Source: a virus
Reading direction: 5' to 3' (one strand)
Virus record (IMG/VR): IMGVR_UViG_3300042868_004707
Coordinates: 1-64,000 of that record
Length of the DNA stretch: 64,000 nt
Position numbers and translations under genes: made by a program. Positions 34,201 to 43,531 of the stretch are shown here, one piece after another (position 1 is the first letter of the stretch; each line of letters starts with the position of its first letter). Below the pieces are notes generated by a model. That model was given only the letters and a program-made list of their open reading frames with translations, did not search any database and was not told the origin of the DNA.

Positions 34201-37200
34201 GTATGTGTTTCAAGATTTCCTCCTAATGCTCTGAACAAAGGAAGATAGTTAGAATCTTCTTTAGCAAGTTGAACTAACTTCTCTATGAATACATCAACAT
34301 CATTTGTATTATGTAATCTATCCATTAATGTTACAAACACTCTATTAAAGTTCAAAAGCTTAAATCCTACATCAGATAACTTTTCTTCAGCAGGTTGTAA
34401 CTTTTTACCAACTTCAATATTAGTTTGATTTAATGCATTTCTTTCTGTAAGTGTAGACAATAAAAACTTAAGAGCACCTGTAGAATATTTCTTCCAATCT
34501 GTAGAGAAAGGATCTTGTGCATATTCTTTTCCTGTTCTTTCTTCATCATTGATAGAAACAACCTCATCTGCATTTATAGTAACACCAATTGTTTTTAAAT
34601 ATTCTGTAGCACGTTTAACTAATTGATTATATCTATTTTCTCCAAGAGCATCTATTTCTCCAAGTTCTTCATATTCATCTCTTAAAATGTTTAGTACATC
34701 AGCACCTGACATCTTTTCTGGATTGAATAAAAGATCTTTTCTTCCTTCTTGGAATATAATCATTTTCATCTGAGCAACCATATCCTGAACATAATCATTT
34801 GTTTGTTGCTCTGTTAATCCTTCAACAGCTCTATACTCAGGAGCATAAGATTTAACTCTCTCAGATATTTTAGCTTCTTTATATTTACCAGAATCAATTG
34901 CTTTGAATAATGATTCTTTTAGTGATGGTTTAGTACCAAATGTTTTAAAGAAGTTCATTATTCTATTGAATAACTCTTTGATTTTTGATAAAAGAGATTT
35001 AGCTTTAATTTTACCAAGTCTAAAATCAGCAAAGTCATCAGCAATTCTTTCCTTAATCATTCTATTTGTTACAGTAGGATCTGAATAATCATACTTCTTA
35101 CCAGATTGTCTATCTGTAAACTGTCCTTGTTGATTTCTGAATTCATTTAATATAGCTTCTCTTTCACTCTCGCTTAAGAATGAAGCCCATATTCCTTCAA
35201 ATATCTCATGATATTCTGTACCTTTTAATCCACCACGAACAAACTTAGCAACACCTTCTTCAAATACACCCCAAGCTTCTTCATTCTCATTCACTTGAAT
35301 CATTCTATCCAAAATTTGAAATGGAATACCAGAAGCATTTTTAGCATGCCAAGCTTTAAACTCTTCAAGTTCTGCATTAGTCATTCTATCAGAAACATCT
35401 GCTCCAACCATTCTGAATTCACTAGGACCATTTTTACCTCTTTTTCTTTTAGATGGGTCGTATGGAGCTTCAGCAGGTTTGCTTCCTTCTAAAGCAGCTA
35501 ACTCAGCATTATAATTAGCTTCAAGCTCTTCTGATACTTGTATCCAACCTCCTTTATATTCTTTACCTTTATAGAAACCAGTTTCATATACTTCTTTAGA
35601 AGCTGCTCTTATCTCTTCCTCTTTTCTTTTTTCTATATCAGCTTTCTTAGCTTCTATATCAGAAACTTCTTCTACAGTTGTAGTAGGAGCTTTTTCTAAA
35701 GCAGCTAACTCATCTAATAAAGCTTTTGGATTTTCTGAATAGTCAGCCTCAAAAGGAATTTCTTTTTCATCACTAAAGCCACTAGTAGGTCTTTGTTTAT
35801 AATCTACAACTAATGAATCAGTAGTTCCATCAGGATATACTATTTCAAAAACTTCACTACCTCTACCATACTGATCTCTTTGAGATTTTACAAATGTCAC
35901 CTTAGTACCATCTTCAGTAAACTTAACTGTTCCTGGAGTTACTGTACTAGAGAAACCTAAAGATCTTCCTTCTATACTTTTAAGTTTTTCTTTGATTTCA
36001 GTTTTTCTATCTTTCTGAACAGGAGAAGCTTCTGCAACTACAGGAGCTGGTTTAGAACCTTCTGCTTCTAATGTTTTACCTAGTTCACTTTCAATTCTTA
36101 ACTTAACAAACAGTTTAGCTTTTTCTTCGTTTGTAGATTCATCTAAATCTATTGTTACAATGTTTTCTGGAAGAGCACGTAAGTTACCATCAACAGCTGC
36201 AATCAATTGTGGCTCTGTGGAAAGTTTAGTAATTGTTTCATTATTTTTAACATCTACAACAATTCTATTATCAGGTGTGATTGTTCCTGTAAATAATACA
36301 GGACCTGTGTTAAATTCACCAAAAGTGTTCACCTTTTCTGAATTCAATTCATATTTACCAATAACAATTCCTCCTGACACTGTTGGTTGAGCAGGAGCTG
36401 GTTTTGGTTTAGCTGGAATTTTATCATAAGGAAGAACATTCCCATCTGTAATATATGAATACTTCTGTTTATAAGAAGCTTGTGTTTGTGTTGGAGCAGC
36501 TGTATGTGTTATTAATGGAGTTTCTTCTGTTGATCTTTTAGAACCATCAGGATTTTTTCCAGATAATAAATATGATTGATAGTTAGGCCATTGAACTTTT
36601 GTTATGTTTCCATCTTTATCAGCTCTATATTCTGTAAATGTTTTAGACGTACCTAATTTAAGAGTGGTGTTATTCGCTGTAATAAATGCATTTTGTAATA
36701 CATCCATTATCTCTTGTTTACTTTCAGAAACTTTAGACAATGGAAATGCTTTACCACCAACATTAAATGTCATGTTAATAGTATCTATTCCTATTTGACT
36801 AGGTGTCTTAGTATCTCCTTTAGATTTCCAGTAAAGAACATTCTGTAAGAAGTTAGAATACGCATAGTTAATCTTAACAGGTTTACCTGTATTAGATTGC
36901 ACAATCATCTCTTTAGATATAGCTTCAACTAAACTGAATATAGTGTTTGCTTGAGAGTTTGTTAAATTTTTATTATTCAAATAATCTAAAAGATCTCCAT
37001 ATTGAATTAATGTTGTTCCTGCAGGAAAAGATAATAACTCTCCTTTATGTTGAATCTTTCCTGTTGTAACAATTTGAATAAGTCCTTCTGTGTTAGCAAT
37101 AATGTCTTCAGCATTATCACCAAGAATAACTCCTACATTATTATTTTCTCTTACACCATTAATTTTATTCTGTCTAGGAATTCCTCTAGAGATGTCAAAT

Positions 37201-40200
37201 GAATATGGGGTGTATCCTTTTTGTTTGAATACATCAGCTCTGAATATTTTATATGCTTCAAGAGCTCTTTCAGCTTCTTCTTCTTGACCAGCTCTCACTT
37301 TTACATACCCACCTTCTGTAATAGGTTTAGCAGAAGTCATTGTTTCAAAGATCACCTCATCAAGTATTGTAGGATTTTCATCTCCAACCTTTGATAACTT
37401 TTCTCCTTTTTCATTAACAAAGAAATCTCCTTCAGGTGTTTGTAATATAAACACCTGTGCCATAAATCCTAATTCAACATTAGTTTGATCTGCTGTTAAA
37501 GGCTCTGTAATATTCTTTTCATAAGAAAGCTGTACAATTCCTTCTAAGCCAAGATCTTTAGCATTGTTAGGAGTGACAATAATCACTTTATACTTGTCTC
37601 TGTTGTTAAAGAATTTTAGATTGTTTAAAAACTTTCTTGCTCTAACAATATGTGGAAGTTTATTTTTAACCTCTCCAGCTGTATCTTCAGAAGGAGTAGA
37701 AGTTGATAAGTATAAAATACTAGCATCTTTTCTTTGCTCTTCAGATCCTACAATATCTCCTTCTTTAGGATTGATTGTAACCACTGTAGCAGAACCTTGT
37801 TCCAACTTCTCTTGTTGTTTATCAAGAGTTTCTTTATCCTTTGCTAATTTCTCTTCTTCTGTTTGTAACTTCTCATATCCTTTAAGTGCAGAAACATTAA
37901 TGTTTTGAATGTTACCAGCTAAGTCTTCCACCTTCACTGTACCATCTTCATTTAATCTAATAACCTTCACTGTAGTTAATTCTGAGAAATCTACATTAAG
38001 ATCATCAGCAGCTTGTTTAGCTTCTTCTCTACTATCATAGTATTTAACTTCTCCATTAGGAGATGTCACTTTAAATTGATCACCAGTTTTTCTAACCTTA
38101 GCAGGAGAAAAACCAGGAACTTGATATTCTCTACCAACTTCTGCTGTTTCTTTCTTACCAAGTTTATTTAAGAATCCAAACTTCTCATCTTGTGGAAACA
38201 ATGATGCTTGTCCTTCTTCTTCTTTTTGTTTTTGTTTTTCTTCTTCTTGTTTGAAATATTTATCAAATCCTTCTTCTGTAGAAAGATCTTCAAACTTTGT
38301 AGCTGCTGCTTCTTTTCTAGCTTCTAATTTATTTAAGTCTTCAGCATATTCTCTAAGTCCTGATGTTTCATCAATTCTTAAATTACCAAATGATATTCCT
38401 GGAGAAAATTCTTGACCGTTAAGTTCAAAATTGATCAACTCATTGAATAGTTTAGGATCAATGTTTTTAGAATTTAAAGCAATGCTTATTTTCTCAGATA
38501 AAGTTCTAAGTTTCTTAATCTCTTCACGTTTAGCTTTTCTTTCTGTAGGAGATAGATTAGCAAGAGATTCACTTAATTGATTTGCTTTTTGCTCATAAGA
38601 GTTACTTAATTCTTTTAATCCTTTATCACTTGTTGTTAATGTTAAAAGATCATTTGTAAGAAGAGGATTTACTTGTGATATAGATGTTTGTATATCTGCA
38701 ATTCTTTGATTAGTATCTTGTTGAAGATATGATAAATGTGAAAGATCTGTTTTCCAGTTCTCAAACATACCATACTTTAATGCTTCATTTTTCTCATCAT
38801 CTGTCTTAGGATCTATTATTCTTTTGTAAGGATTATTGAACGTAAAATTAATAGATGTTGATATATCATTAATGTTATTAGCTTTTTGTATTAATGCATC
38901 AACATATCCAGTAACAGTAGATTGGTTTGAACTATTAAAGTCCATACCAAATGTTTTCTCAAATTCTTCTTTAGGAAGATCTTTTAACATTTCTAATTGT
39001 TCAATTGTAACATCATGCATTCCAATTGGAATTCTTGAGTTTACAAATCCAAAGAACATGTCAGCTTTTAAATTTTTATACTTAAAAATGTTTCCAGCAT
39101 TAACAGCTTCATTCATCTGTTTTGCAATCTCTACACTTCTAGATGTATCTTCATACTTATTAGAAAGTACACCTGTCATTCCATATTGGTTCAATATGTT
39201 AAGTGTACTATTAAGTCTTTGATTATCTGATTTTGATTTACCTGTAACTCTATCTACAATAGGTCCAGTGATAGCAGCTGTAATACCACCAATCACCATA
39301 CTTTCTATTCCTTCAGAAGAACCAAATTGTTCAACCATTCCTTTAGTAGTAGAAGTCATTGCTTCTTTTACAAAGTCCCAGCTTTCTTTTCCTTGTGCTT
39401 TATATTTTCTTGTGTAATAATCTTCTACACCAACTTGTGCAGCAAATTGTCCACCTTCTTCATACACCCCTTCTGTAAATACATTGATTGCTTTTGGTTT
39501 TACAAACTCCCAAGCTTTACCAGAAAATGTTTGTGGAAGTTTTTTCTCAAATGTATCAAGAGTTCCTTCTTTAAGACCTACTTTTCCTGCAGAACCAAAA
39601 TCACTTAATGAAGAAGATGTAACTCCTTTTTGTGCTCCTGTAAATGATTTAAAAATATTATCAAACTGTACAGCATTAGATACAGTTAAAAGAGCCATGT
39701 TAATACCAAATCTAGTATTCATAGCATCTGTAGCATAATCTTCTATTTGTTGAATTGCTTCTGGTGTAGGTTCTTCACCAAAATTATCTAATTTATATTG
39801 TTCTGTAAGCTCTTCTTTTATTGTTCTATATGATTCTCTTGACTCAATAGCTGCTTCAGTTCTTGCAGATCCATATACAGACATTCCATATCTAAATCCA
39901 CTATTGATTTTTGTAGCAGCAGCAAGTTGACCAAGTCTTTCAATATTTAATAAAGTTTGTTCAGATTTACCAGCAGCTCTTGCAAGATCTAACACTCTAT
40001 CAACTTTGTTAGTACCTGCAAATAATTTATTTAAATATAAAGAAGCTTTACCTAATTGTATACCAACTAATGGAATAGCACCAACTCCTTCTGTAGCAGC
40101 ACCAATAATAGCATCTTGAGCAACAGCACCAGCAATTGCTCCCACCATAAATCCTGAGTTCTTTAATACTTTATCTCCCCAGAAGTTTGCTGATCCATAT

Positions 40201-40769
40201 GTAAAAGGAATAGCTGTAGCAAGTCCTCTTGATTTTTCATAATTTGTTACATAATTTGGAAAGTAGTCTTCTACATTTCTCATCCATGTATCAATAGAAG
40301 ATTCATATCCATCAGGATTTGAAAGATCTGATAAACTTCCATTTTTAAGTGCACTTGCTGTATTAGGAATTGTAGCAAATGATTGTCCAAATGTTCCTAA
40401 TGCAAATGCTCCCATTTTAACAAGACCGTTTCCTAATTGTGAAAGTCCTGATTGTTGTAAACCATATACGTTCTCAAGATTAATCCCTCTTTCATATAAT
40501 GGGTAACGCTGGTTTGCTAAAAGTTCACTTCTAGAAACCATAGAAAATGGAGAATTAGGAGTCATTGGTCCATTTATACTCTTGAAACTTCTTGCTTCTT
40601 CTGCAGTTATTCCTCCATAACTATCGTTGAATTGACCAGGTATTCCTAAATTTTGATGAATATTAATTTGGTCAAATGCAGTTAATGAAGATCCTAAAGG
40701 TTTATCTACAGAAGATTCATAATTTCTATCAGAAGTATTGCTTAAAAGTTCGTTATCGAAAATTGGCAT
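28209..40769 (-). CDS. Giant virion RNA polymerase polyprotein, 4186 aa
   Basis: GSDFDIDKL places the metal-binding motif DFDID at residues 3232-3236 (bases 31062-31076). Upstream, RIPTQALSSVEVFRVKAFLP and GYTVVVPSEITTK mirror the order before NADFDGD in cellular beta-prime. This is the catalytic signature of crAss-like virion RNA polymerase, shown for phi14:2 gp66. The N-terminal third has hydrophobic stretches (FMVGAIAGAVAQDAIIGAA, MVIGGITAAITGPIV) suited to crossing membranes. EYHEIFEGIW at residue 1854 is a zincin-like HExxE. It is about twice the length of gp66, so more domains are fused. It would be injected and transcribe early genes. Confidence 0.85.
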   Translation of the reverse strand: MPIFDNELLSNTSDRNYESSVDKPLGSSLTAFDQINIHQNLGIPGQFNDSYGGITAEEARSFKSINGPMTPNSPFSMVSRSELLANQRYPLYERGINLENVYGLQQSGLSQLGNGLVKMGAFALGTFGQSFATIPNTASALKNGSLSDLSNPDGYESSIDTWMRNVEDYFPNYVTNYEKSRGLATAIPFTYGSANFWGDKVLKNSGFMVGAIAGAVAQDAIIGAATEGVGAIPLVGIQLGKASLYLNKLFAGTNKVDRVLDLARAAGKSEQTLLNIERLGQLAAATKINSGFRYGMSVYGSARTEAAIESRESYRTIKEELTEQYKLDNFGEEPTPEAIQQIEDYATDAMNTRFGINMALLTVSNAVQFDNIFKSFTGAQKGVTSSSLSDFGSAGKVGLKEGTLDTFEKKLPQTFSGKAWEFVKPKAINVFTEGVYEEGGQFAAQVGVEDYYTRKYKAQGKESWDFVKEAMTSTTKGMVEQFGSSEGIESMVIGGITAAITGPIVDRVTGKSKSDNQRLNSTLNILNQYGMTGVLSNKYEDTSRSVEIAKQMNEAVNAGNIFKYKNLKADMFFGFVNSRIPIGMHDVTIEQLEMLKDLPKEEFEKTFGMDFNSSNQSTVTGYVDALIQKANNINDISTSINFTFNNPYKRIIDPKTDDEKNEALKYGMFENWKTDLSHLSYLQQDTNQRIADIQTSISQVNPLLTNDLLTLTTSDKGLKELSNSYEQKANQLSESLANLSPTERKAKREEIKKLRTLSEKISIALNSKNIDPKLFNELINFELNGQEFSPGISFGNLRIDETSGLREYAEDLNKLEARKEAAATKFEDLSTEEGFDKYFKQEEEKQKQKEEEGQASLFPQDEKFGFLNKLGKKETAEVGREYQVPGFSPAKVRKTGDQFKVTSPNGEVKYYDSREEAKQAADDLNVDFSELTTVKVIRLNEDGTVKVEDLAGNIQNINVSALKGYEKLQTEEEKLAKDKETLDKQQEKLEQGSATVVTINPKEGDIVGSEEQRKDASILYLSTSTPSEDTAGEVKNKLPHIVRARKFLNNLKFFNNRDKYKVIIVTPNNAKDLGLEGIVQLSYEKNITEPLTADQTNVELGFMAQVFILQTPEGDFFVNEKGEKLSKVGDENPTILDEVIFETMTSAKPITEGGYVKVRAGQEEEAERALEAYKIFRADVFKQKGYTPYSFDISRGIPRQNKINGVRENNNVGVILGDNAEDIIANTEGLIQIVTTGKIQHKGELLSFPAGTTLIQYGDLLDYLNNKNLTNSQANTIFSLVEAISKEMIVQSNTGKPVKINYAYSNFLQNVLYWKSKGDTKTPSQIGIDTINMTFNVGGKAFPLSKVSESKQEIMDVLQNAFITANNTTLKLGTSKTFTEYRADKDGNITKVQWPNYQSYLLSGKNPDGSKRSTEETPLITHTAAPTQTQASYKQKYSYITDGNVLPYDKIPAKPKPAPAQPTVSGGIVIGKYELNSEKVNTFGEFNTGPVLFTGTITPDNRIVVDVKNNETITKLSTEPQLIAAVDGNLRALPENIVTIDLDESTNEEKAKLFVKLRIESELGKTLEAEGSKPAPVVAEASPVQKDRKTEIKEKLKSIEGRSLGFSSTVTPGTVKFTEDGTKVTFVKSQRDQYGRGSEVFEIVYPDGTTDSLVVDYKQRPTSGFSDEKEIPFEADYSENPKALLDELAALEKAPTTTVEEVSDIEAKKADIEKRKEEEIRAASKEVYETGFYKGKEYKGGWIQVSEELEANYNAELAALEGSKPAEAPYDPSKRKRGKNGPSEFRMVGADVSDRMTNAELEEFKAWHAKNASGIPFQILDRMIQVNENEEAWGVFEEGVAKFVRGGLKGTEYHEIFEGIWASFLSESEREAILNEFRNQQGQFTDRQSGKKYDYSDPTVTNRMIKERIADDFADFRLGKIKAKSLLSKIKELFNRIMNFFKTFGTKPSLKESLFKAIDSGKYKEAKISERVKSYAPEYRAVEGLTEQQTNDYVQDMVAQMKMIIFQEGRKDLLFNPEKMSGADVLNILRDEYEELGEIDALGENRYNQLVKRATEYLKTIGVTINADEVVSINDEERTGKEYAQDPFSTDWKKYSTGALKFLLSTLTERNALNQTNIEVGKKLQPAEEKLSDVGFKLLNFNRVFVTLMDRLHNTNDVDVFIEKLVQLAKEDSNYLPLFRALGGNLETHTIDFSNQEFKESDWRLFIQFFNTFSRQKPEAVIQYTSDDLKVYSAPANIFTIINQTVDGWVDNMKVIGKGPGGIISYARQSKVYRINTAALADIPVKKPLEQINFLAKIGVEFPIGTYEALSNKEQIIKGKKSSELKEFTDAVDKIHTYLGKNNELMTFNAEKLDINGPLRTLAELYVKVNNPNQDSTYFGVEGQRISSFAENDAPSYFENDFNESKTLDELLEKRPELKDVFSRGSQILKKGGLFFDKDGNRIAEIKVEYIQGSKNLFTGKNKTTARLELGDRFIQEMNQNINGKYYVLIPGDSSTEWMMNLGNVISMDDILEGNHWDKVYSIYNGYLEDEINLALEDRKQNKYVRDKSQELRFMKDLLPSTIVEKIEKMIEDNTKTFTDIQKEVSKNKEAINASIKSTFESISEDTFNILLNNRKIIQVGENEYMFMGLDSEFISKYRLTGDLSKDQVMNIINFLNLNYEINNIEYHKFIFGDPYQFKTEKGKLDETKRIKSFLSPRRRTFNHPEFNNFLKRTYNSVDGIALEKGVPGNHEYKSHTNTATFSNVDVVGSLANINTAYAKVDETDAMSWLMDNTHKEIALKEGQWSVEAEAFHQWQMAYTRQAFLKKDLFKTKELKEAYEKSALNKRDADLIKKDIPKYKLAVRKPIVSGNKANKTEIDLVLDKTSQMPLYYHMVEGKSLEKMYLKMFDQGIGYGIVVSGRKVGVETPHNIYNAGGKFNESPIENIIEVPWSIYGTQVETMSEGEKTQTRGSQLTKMSSMDLYNNGEAIGATPERQKEIKEVYEENMKFLNLMNENAYNTLLERLGVVDIDGDFVMENGSAVSATLMGEMLRRELSENAKDTIELNPETQQFLIPFEASPSYLQIKSILYSLVNNALVSPKMSGAPHVQVPVTMFEKATEGRDLVRKIDGEWKKITRKEYDTLTEEEKKDVMLTDSTLKFYTPESPYCEVMLPNWFAKELKKGKLKDYADDQLIDYLNKTPDGKKILSGIGFRIPTQALSSVEVFRVKAFLPEYMGYTVVVPSEITTKAGSDFDIDKLSTYLKSIYVDENGDVRLVSYKGSEQATKDFYSKVWETTIQKEIDKIEKYDEFRSKTIDVLKLIERASVEGTSDIASLMTNDQIDFFNYHYTLLQEMIDQSSEKGLSPSEYIINQQAKLDESKNELAIKKLNDQLKLDYVKKMYKKALENEYYVSLEKLLTLPENFNRLISPVDDGGLETMSEVLDDAKGYDEGDIKARLINRNYMTNLRHAFITGKRWVGIAAVNITNLSLRQKSKVYLDDSKIALLDKRERSFVKDLDIILPHNTVDINGRKYVSLSGTMTEDGTQLISQRLSGYATAFVDIANKPFITKIIKSDTVVSTFMFLESIGAGNSGIYFLNQPIIDKYLEYLDSKGSKNVMSNDDLDYIKSLFPTTEQQLKDTKISVDGLLKNIEEYGEKKKFDAKKNAEQQLILNEFVKYKILADQLFSYTQATNYDTTRFSSSDTYLKKEWGTMNAANYNLISNVNDVLAKTFIGKLSELLSNSYQALGAVMVTENPKIKAYTLSTLKRYATKKYMSLNDYEKISNLIKNSFIDFVIQNNTTVREMIEPFLINSATSIVNKLEQAKQKYPSNQLIQDLAPVLGNREGSAKSITIKANIKDAYSENLYTGMMRELRDSENSDLKELYDDIINVSILQGTGQSAISIRNIIPIEDYSKKIAPIFQQLQTSNSLKAFENAMFERNNFTNSELFEDFKPVIWKPFPNRNTGEYDKEQYMFDPITGENKLIHTFPNFSIAGFGANRTLVKLSEQYNSFQLASDFIKVPKVISDKEGKKFNVETGTEISKADYAYMMKKGDFNLFDAYYYKKVYTKSLDEFGNPIPLSTYDEKVGRQYYYKLINVYGDGNRAVEMNTNFTRSVIDNGSMRVSNEMSDDQIVSMINPGIAEEVVSLPAEVSAEQVVQPGEQLGLFEDKLTLKDGKEYNKSDINSNMLEALGYNPKEIGKILKSIC

Positions 40770-40775
40770 ATTATA

Positions 40776-43418
40776 TTATTTAAATAATGTATCTATTGTT
40801 TTTGGTCCTATATTATATAATAATTCTTGTAATCCCATTTCATTTAAATATCCTCCTTGATTTAGAATTTCATCTTTCCATTCTTTACCATCATTATAAT
40901 ATAGTCTAATTTGAAATTTATCATTTTCATCTCCTATATTATTAGGACTTCCTTCAACATCCACTCTAACGTTAGGAGCAATTCTTGTATTATTTATTCC
41001 AGGAAGCAATGGACTATATCCAGATATACCAGCTGTAGATGCATTTATTATATCTTCTTGATTTGTTGTTTTCTTTGCAGAACTATTAACAGAATATTTA
41101 ATATCTGTAATTGGATTTATGTAAGAATATTCAGGTAACCAGTTTTGCATTTCTACAGGAGTTAATGGAATTTTTTGAGAAACTCCATCTGCACCTGTAA
41201 TAAAAAGAGTTCCTGATCCATCTTTTCTTTTTTGAAGATTATAATTTGCTTTACCATCTTTTCTAATTCCAGCAACTGTAGTAGGATTAAAATCATTAGG
41301 ATTATCAGAATCTAAACTTCCATACTCGTTATAATCTTTTAGTTTCATAGCTATAATCTGATCTATTGTTGACATATCAGCTTTGTTCTGTTTACTAAAC
41401 TGAATTCCCATAGCTTGTAATTGAGGATCGAGATCAGCAATCACTTTTGATTGAGCATTATATTTATCTATTGTTGCTTTTTTAACTTCACCTGAAACAG
41501 TATTTGCTAAGTTTGAAAGTTTAGTAAATATTGCTTTTTGAGAATCGCTAGATGGTCCATTATTATAAGTGTTATATAATGTCAATGCTAATGGATATTG
41601 TTTTGTACCTTTATATTGATCTAAAATAGATTTATTAATTTTAGTTACTTTCTTACCACTAGTTCCTTCTCTACCCATTGCAAATGAATCAGATTGTTCA
41701 TAAGAATGTTTATTCATTGCAGAAATGTAAAAATCATAAAGTTCATTTGATGTATAATTATCATTTCCAATCTTTAAACCTTTTTCACGATTGATTACAT
41801 TACCTATTTCTTTCTCAAAAGGTTGTCCTGCTTGAATAGCAGCACTTGCCACTTTACTTTTTTGATTAAGTGTATATTCTAAATTATCTATGTTTTCAAT
41901 TAATTCTCTTTGTTTGTTATCTGTTATAGAATAAGGATTATTTCTATATTTTATATATACATCATTAGCAGCTTTTAATTTTGCTGCTTTGGCTTGTTCA
42001 GGACTCATACCTTTTGTATTAACTATTGCTCCTCCTAATTCCAACTTTGAATAAGTTAAATCATTATCAATAGAAGTAATTTCAGCATTTAAATCTTCTA
42101 AAGAAGGTTTATTAACTCCTGTAGATATTTTTTCTGCTTTTACAATTGGTTGTAATTTTTTATCAGCTTCTCTTTCTTTTTTTGCTTTTTCTTCTTCTCT
42201 AGCATCTTGTTTTATATCAAGAACATGTTTAGCATTCCATTCTATTTGTCTTCTAAGTTCTTTTTGGATATCAAATTCAAATTCTTTTTTCTGCATCATT
42301 GCTTGAAAACCTGGATTGGTTTTATACTCTGTAGAATAACTTTCATTAGAAAGATCTTTAGCAAGATTAGTTAAATATTTTTGTGTATAGATTTTATATT
42401 TATAAGAAGATGCTTCAGCTTCTGTATCAACACCAGCCATATCTTCGTTCATTTGCTTATCAAGTCCTCCTTCATAAACTAATTCTTTAGCTTTATTTAT
42501 TTGATTTTGAAAAGCAATTTTTTGTTCTGGAGTGTAACTTCCTGTTGCTAATTTTACAGAAGCATCAACAATAGCATCAGAATAAAGTTTTTTCTTTTCA
42601 TTATATGATTTAATAATATCATTTTGAAATGTAATAGGAGTGGCATCTTTGTAATGATATTGAGCTGTAATATTTAATTGTCTTTTATCTCCTTCATCAA
42701 GACTATCATAAAAGTTATTTAATATTCTTTCAGCCCCTATGCCTTTAACTTTTGTAGTTAACATTGTCATATCATACTGAGGTTTACCTCCTTTAGATGC
42801 ATCTAAAGATTGTGTACCATCAGAATTAAAGTATATTGTTTTTCCAGAATTATCTCTTATATAAGGATTATCTATTGAAGAATCAACTTCTTTTAATTTA
42901 GAAGCAAGATCTCTAAGTTTCTTATCTACATCTTTGTATTCAATATATTGACCACTAAAAGATTCTCCAGGTTTTGTAGAACTTAAATAACCATTAACTT
43001 GATTATTAAACCACCACTCGTTTTCTGGAGAAGACTTACCATCTTGTATAGCTTTTTCTTTTCTCTGTTGTTCTTTTTTTAATTTAGCAGTAGAATTTAC
43101 TGCTGTTTGAATATTAGGATCATAAGCAATTTGTTTAGTCATTCCTGCTACAGAGTTTACAAGTTGATAGTTTGAAAAATCTCCAGCTGCTACAGTGGTT
43201 AAATTATTACCTAACTGATTAAGCTTTGATTGTAAATAAGCTCTATCTACATCACTTGCAACTTCTAATCCAGCTATAGCATCTATGTTAGCTTGTATTT
43301 TTTGGTAACCCTCGTCATAGCGTTTTTGTTTTTCCATGCCAACAGCAACCATAGCTTCTACAGGAAGTTGTTGTACGTAAGGATTAAACTGAGGGATATT
43401 ATCGGTAAATGAAGCCAT
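40776..43418 (-). CDS. Virion cargo protein, coiled coil, 880 aa
   Basis: Begins DNIPQFNPYVQQLPVEAMVA with EKQKRYDEGYQKIQANIDAI, a pattern seen in crass-like virion proteins. Long stretches are coiled coil or charged helix (KAKKEREADKKLQPIVK). No enzyme motif is evident. It is the first gene downstream of a strong promoter candidate and is followed by the RNA polymerase with a 6-base gap, so it is likely packaged or co-ejected with it. Confidence 0.7.
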   Translation of the reverse strand: MASFTDNIPQFNPYVQQLPVEAMVAVGMEKQKRYDEGYQKIQANIDAIAGLEVASDVDRAYLQSKLNQLGNNLTTVAAGDFSNYQLVNSVAGMTKQIAYDPNIQTAVNSTAKLKKEQQRKEKAIQDGKSSPENEWWFNNQVNGYLSSTKPGESFSGQYIEYKDVDKKLRDLASKLKEVDSSIDNPYIRDNSGKTIYFNSDGTQSLDASKGGKPQYDMTMLTTKVKGIGAERILNNFYDSLDEGDKRQLNITAQYHYKDATPITFQNDIIKSYNEKKKLYSDAIVDASVKLATGSYTPEQKIAFQNQINKAKELVYEGGLDKQMNEDMAGVDTEAEASSYKYKIYTQKYLTNLAKDLSNESYSTEYKTNPGFQAMMQKKEFEFDIQKELRRQIEWNAKHVLDIKQDAREEEKAKKEREADKKLQPIVKAEKISTGVNKPSLEDLNAEITSIDNDLTYSKLELGGAIVNTKGMSPEQAKAAKLKAANDVYIKYRNNPYSITDNKQRELIENIDNLEYTLNQKSKVASAAIQAGQPFEKEIGNVINREKGLKIGNDNYTSNELYDFYISAMNKHSYEQSDSFAMGREGTSGKKVTKINKSILDQYKGTKQYPLALTLYNTYNNGPSSDSQKAIFTKLSNLANTVSGEVKKATIDKYNAQSKVIADLDPQLQAMGIQFSKQNKADMSTIDQIIAMKLKDYNEYGSLDSDNPNDFNPTTVAGIRKDGKANYNLQKRKDGSGTLFITGADGVSQKIPLTPVEMQNWLPEYSYINPITDIKYSVNSSAKKTTNQEDIINASTAGISGYSPLLPGINNTRIAPNVRVDVEGSPNNIGDENDKFQIRLYYNDGKEWKDEILNQGGYLNEMGLQELLYNIGPKTIDTLFK

Positions 43419-43433
43419 GTCTTATTTTTATTT

Positions 43434-43489
43434 TAACGTAACGTATTACGTATGTTAGCAAATTTATTGTTAATTAATTTATTACACAA
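43434..43489 (-). promoter_or_regulatory. Promoter for the virion RNA polymerase operon
   Basis: Minus strand: TTG (43489-43487), 20 bases, TAAATTTG (43466-43459), a full match to TTG...TAnnTTTG. The start region holds ACGTA/TACGT inverted repeats and three ACGT copies (43436, 43441, 43448), which may be an operator or RNA hairpin. Confidence 0.68.
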
Positions 43490-43531
43490 CAGTTGAATAA
43501 CATTTTTAAGTAATTTTTATAATCAAATTAA

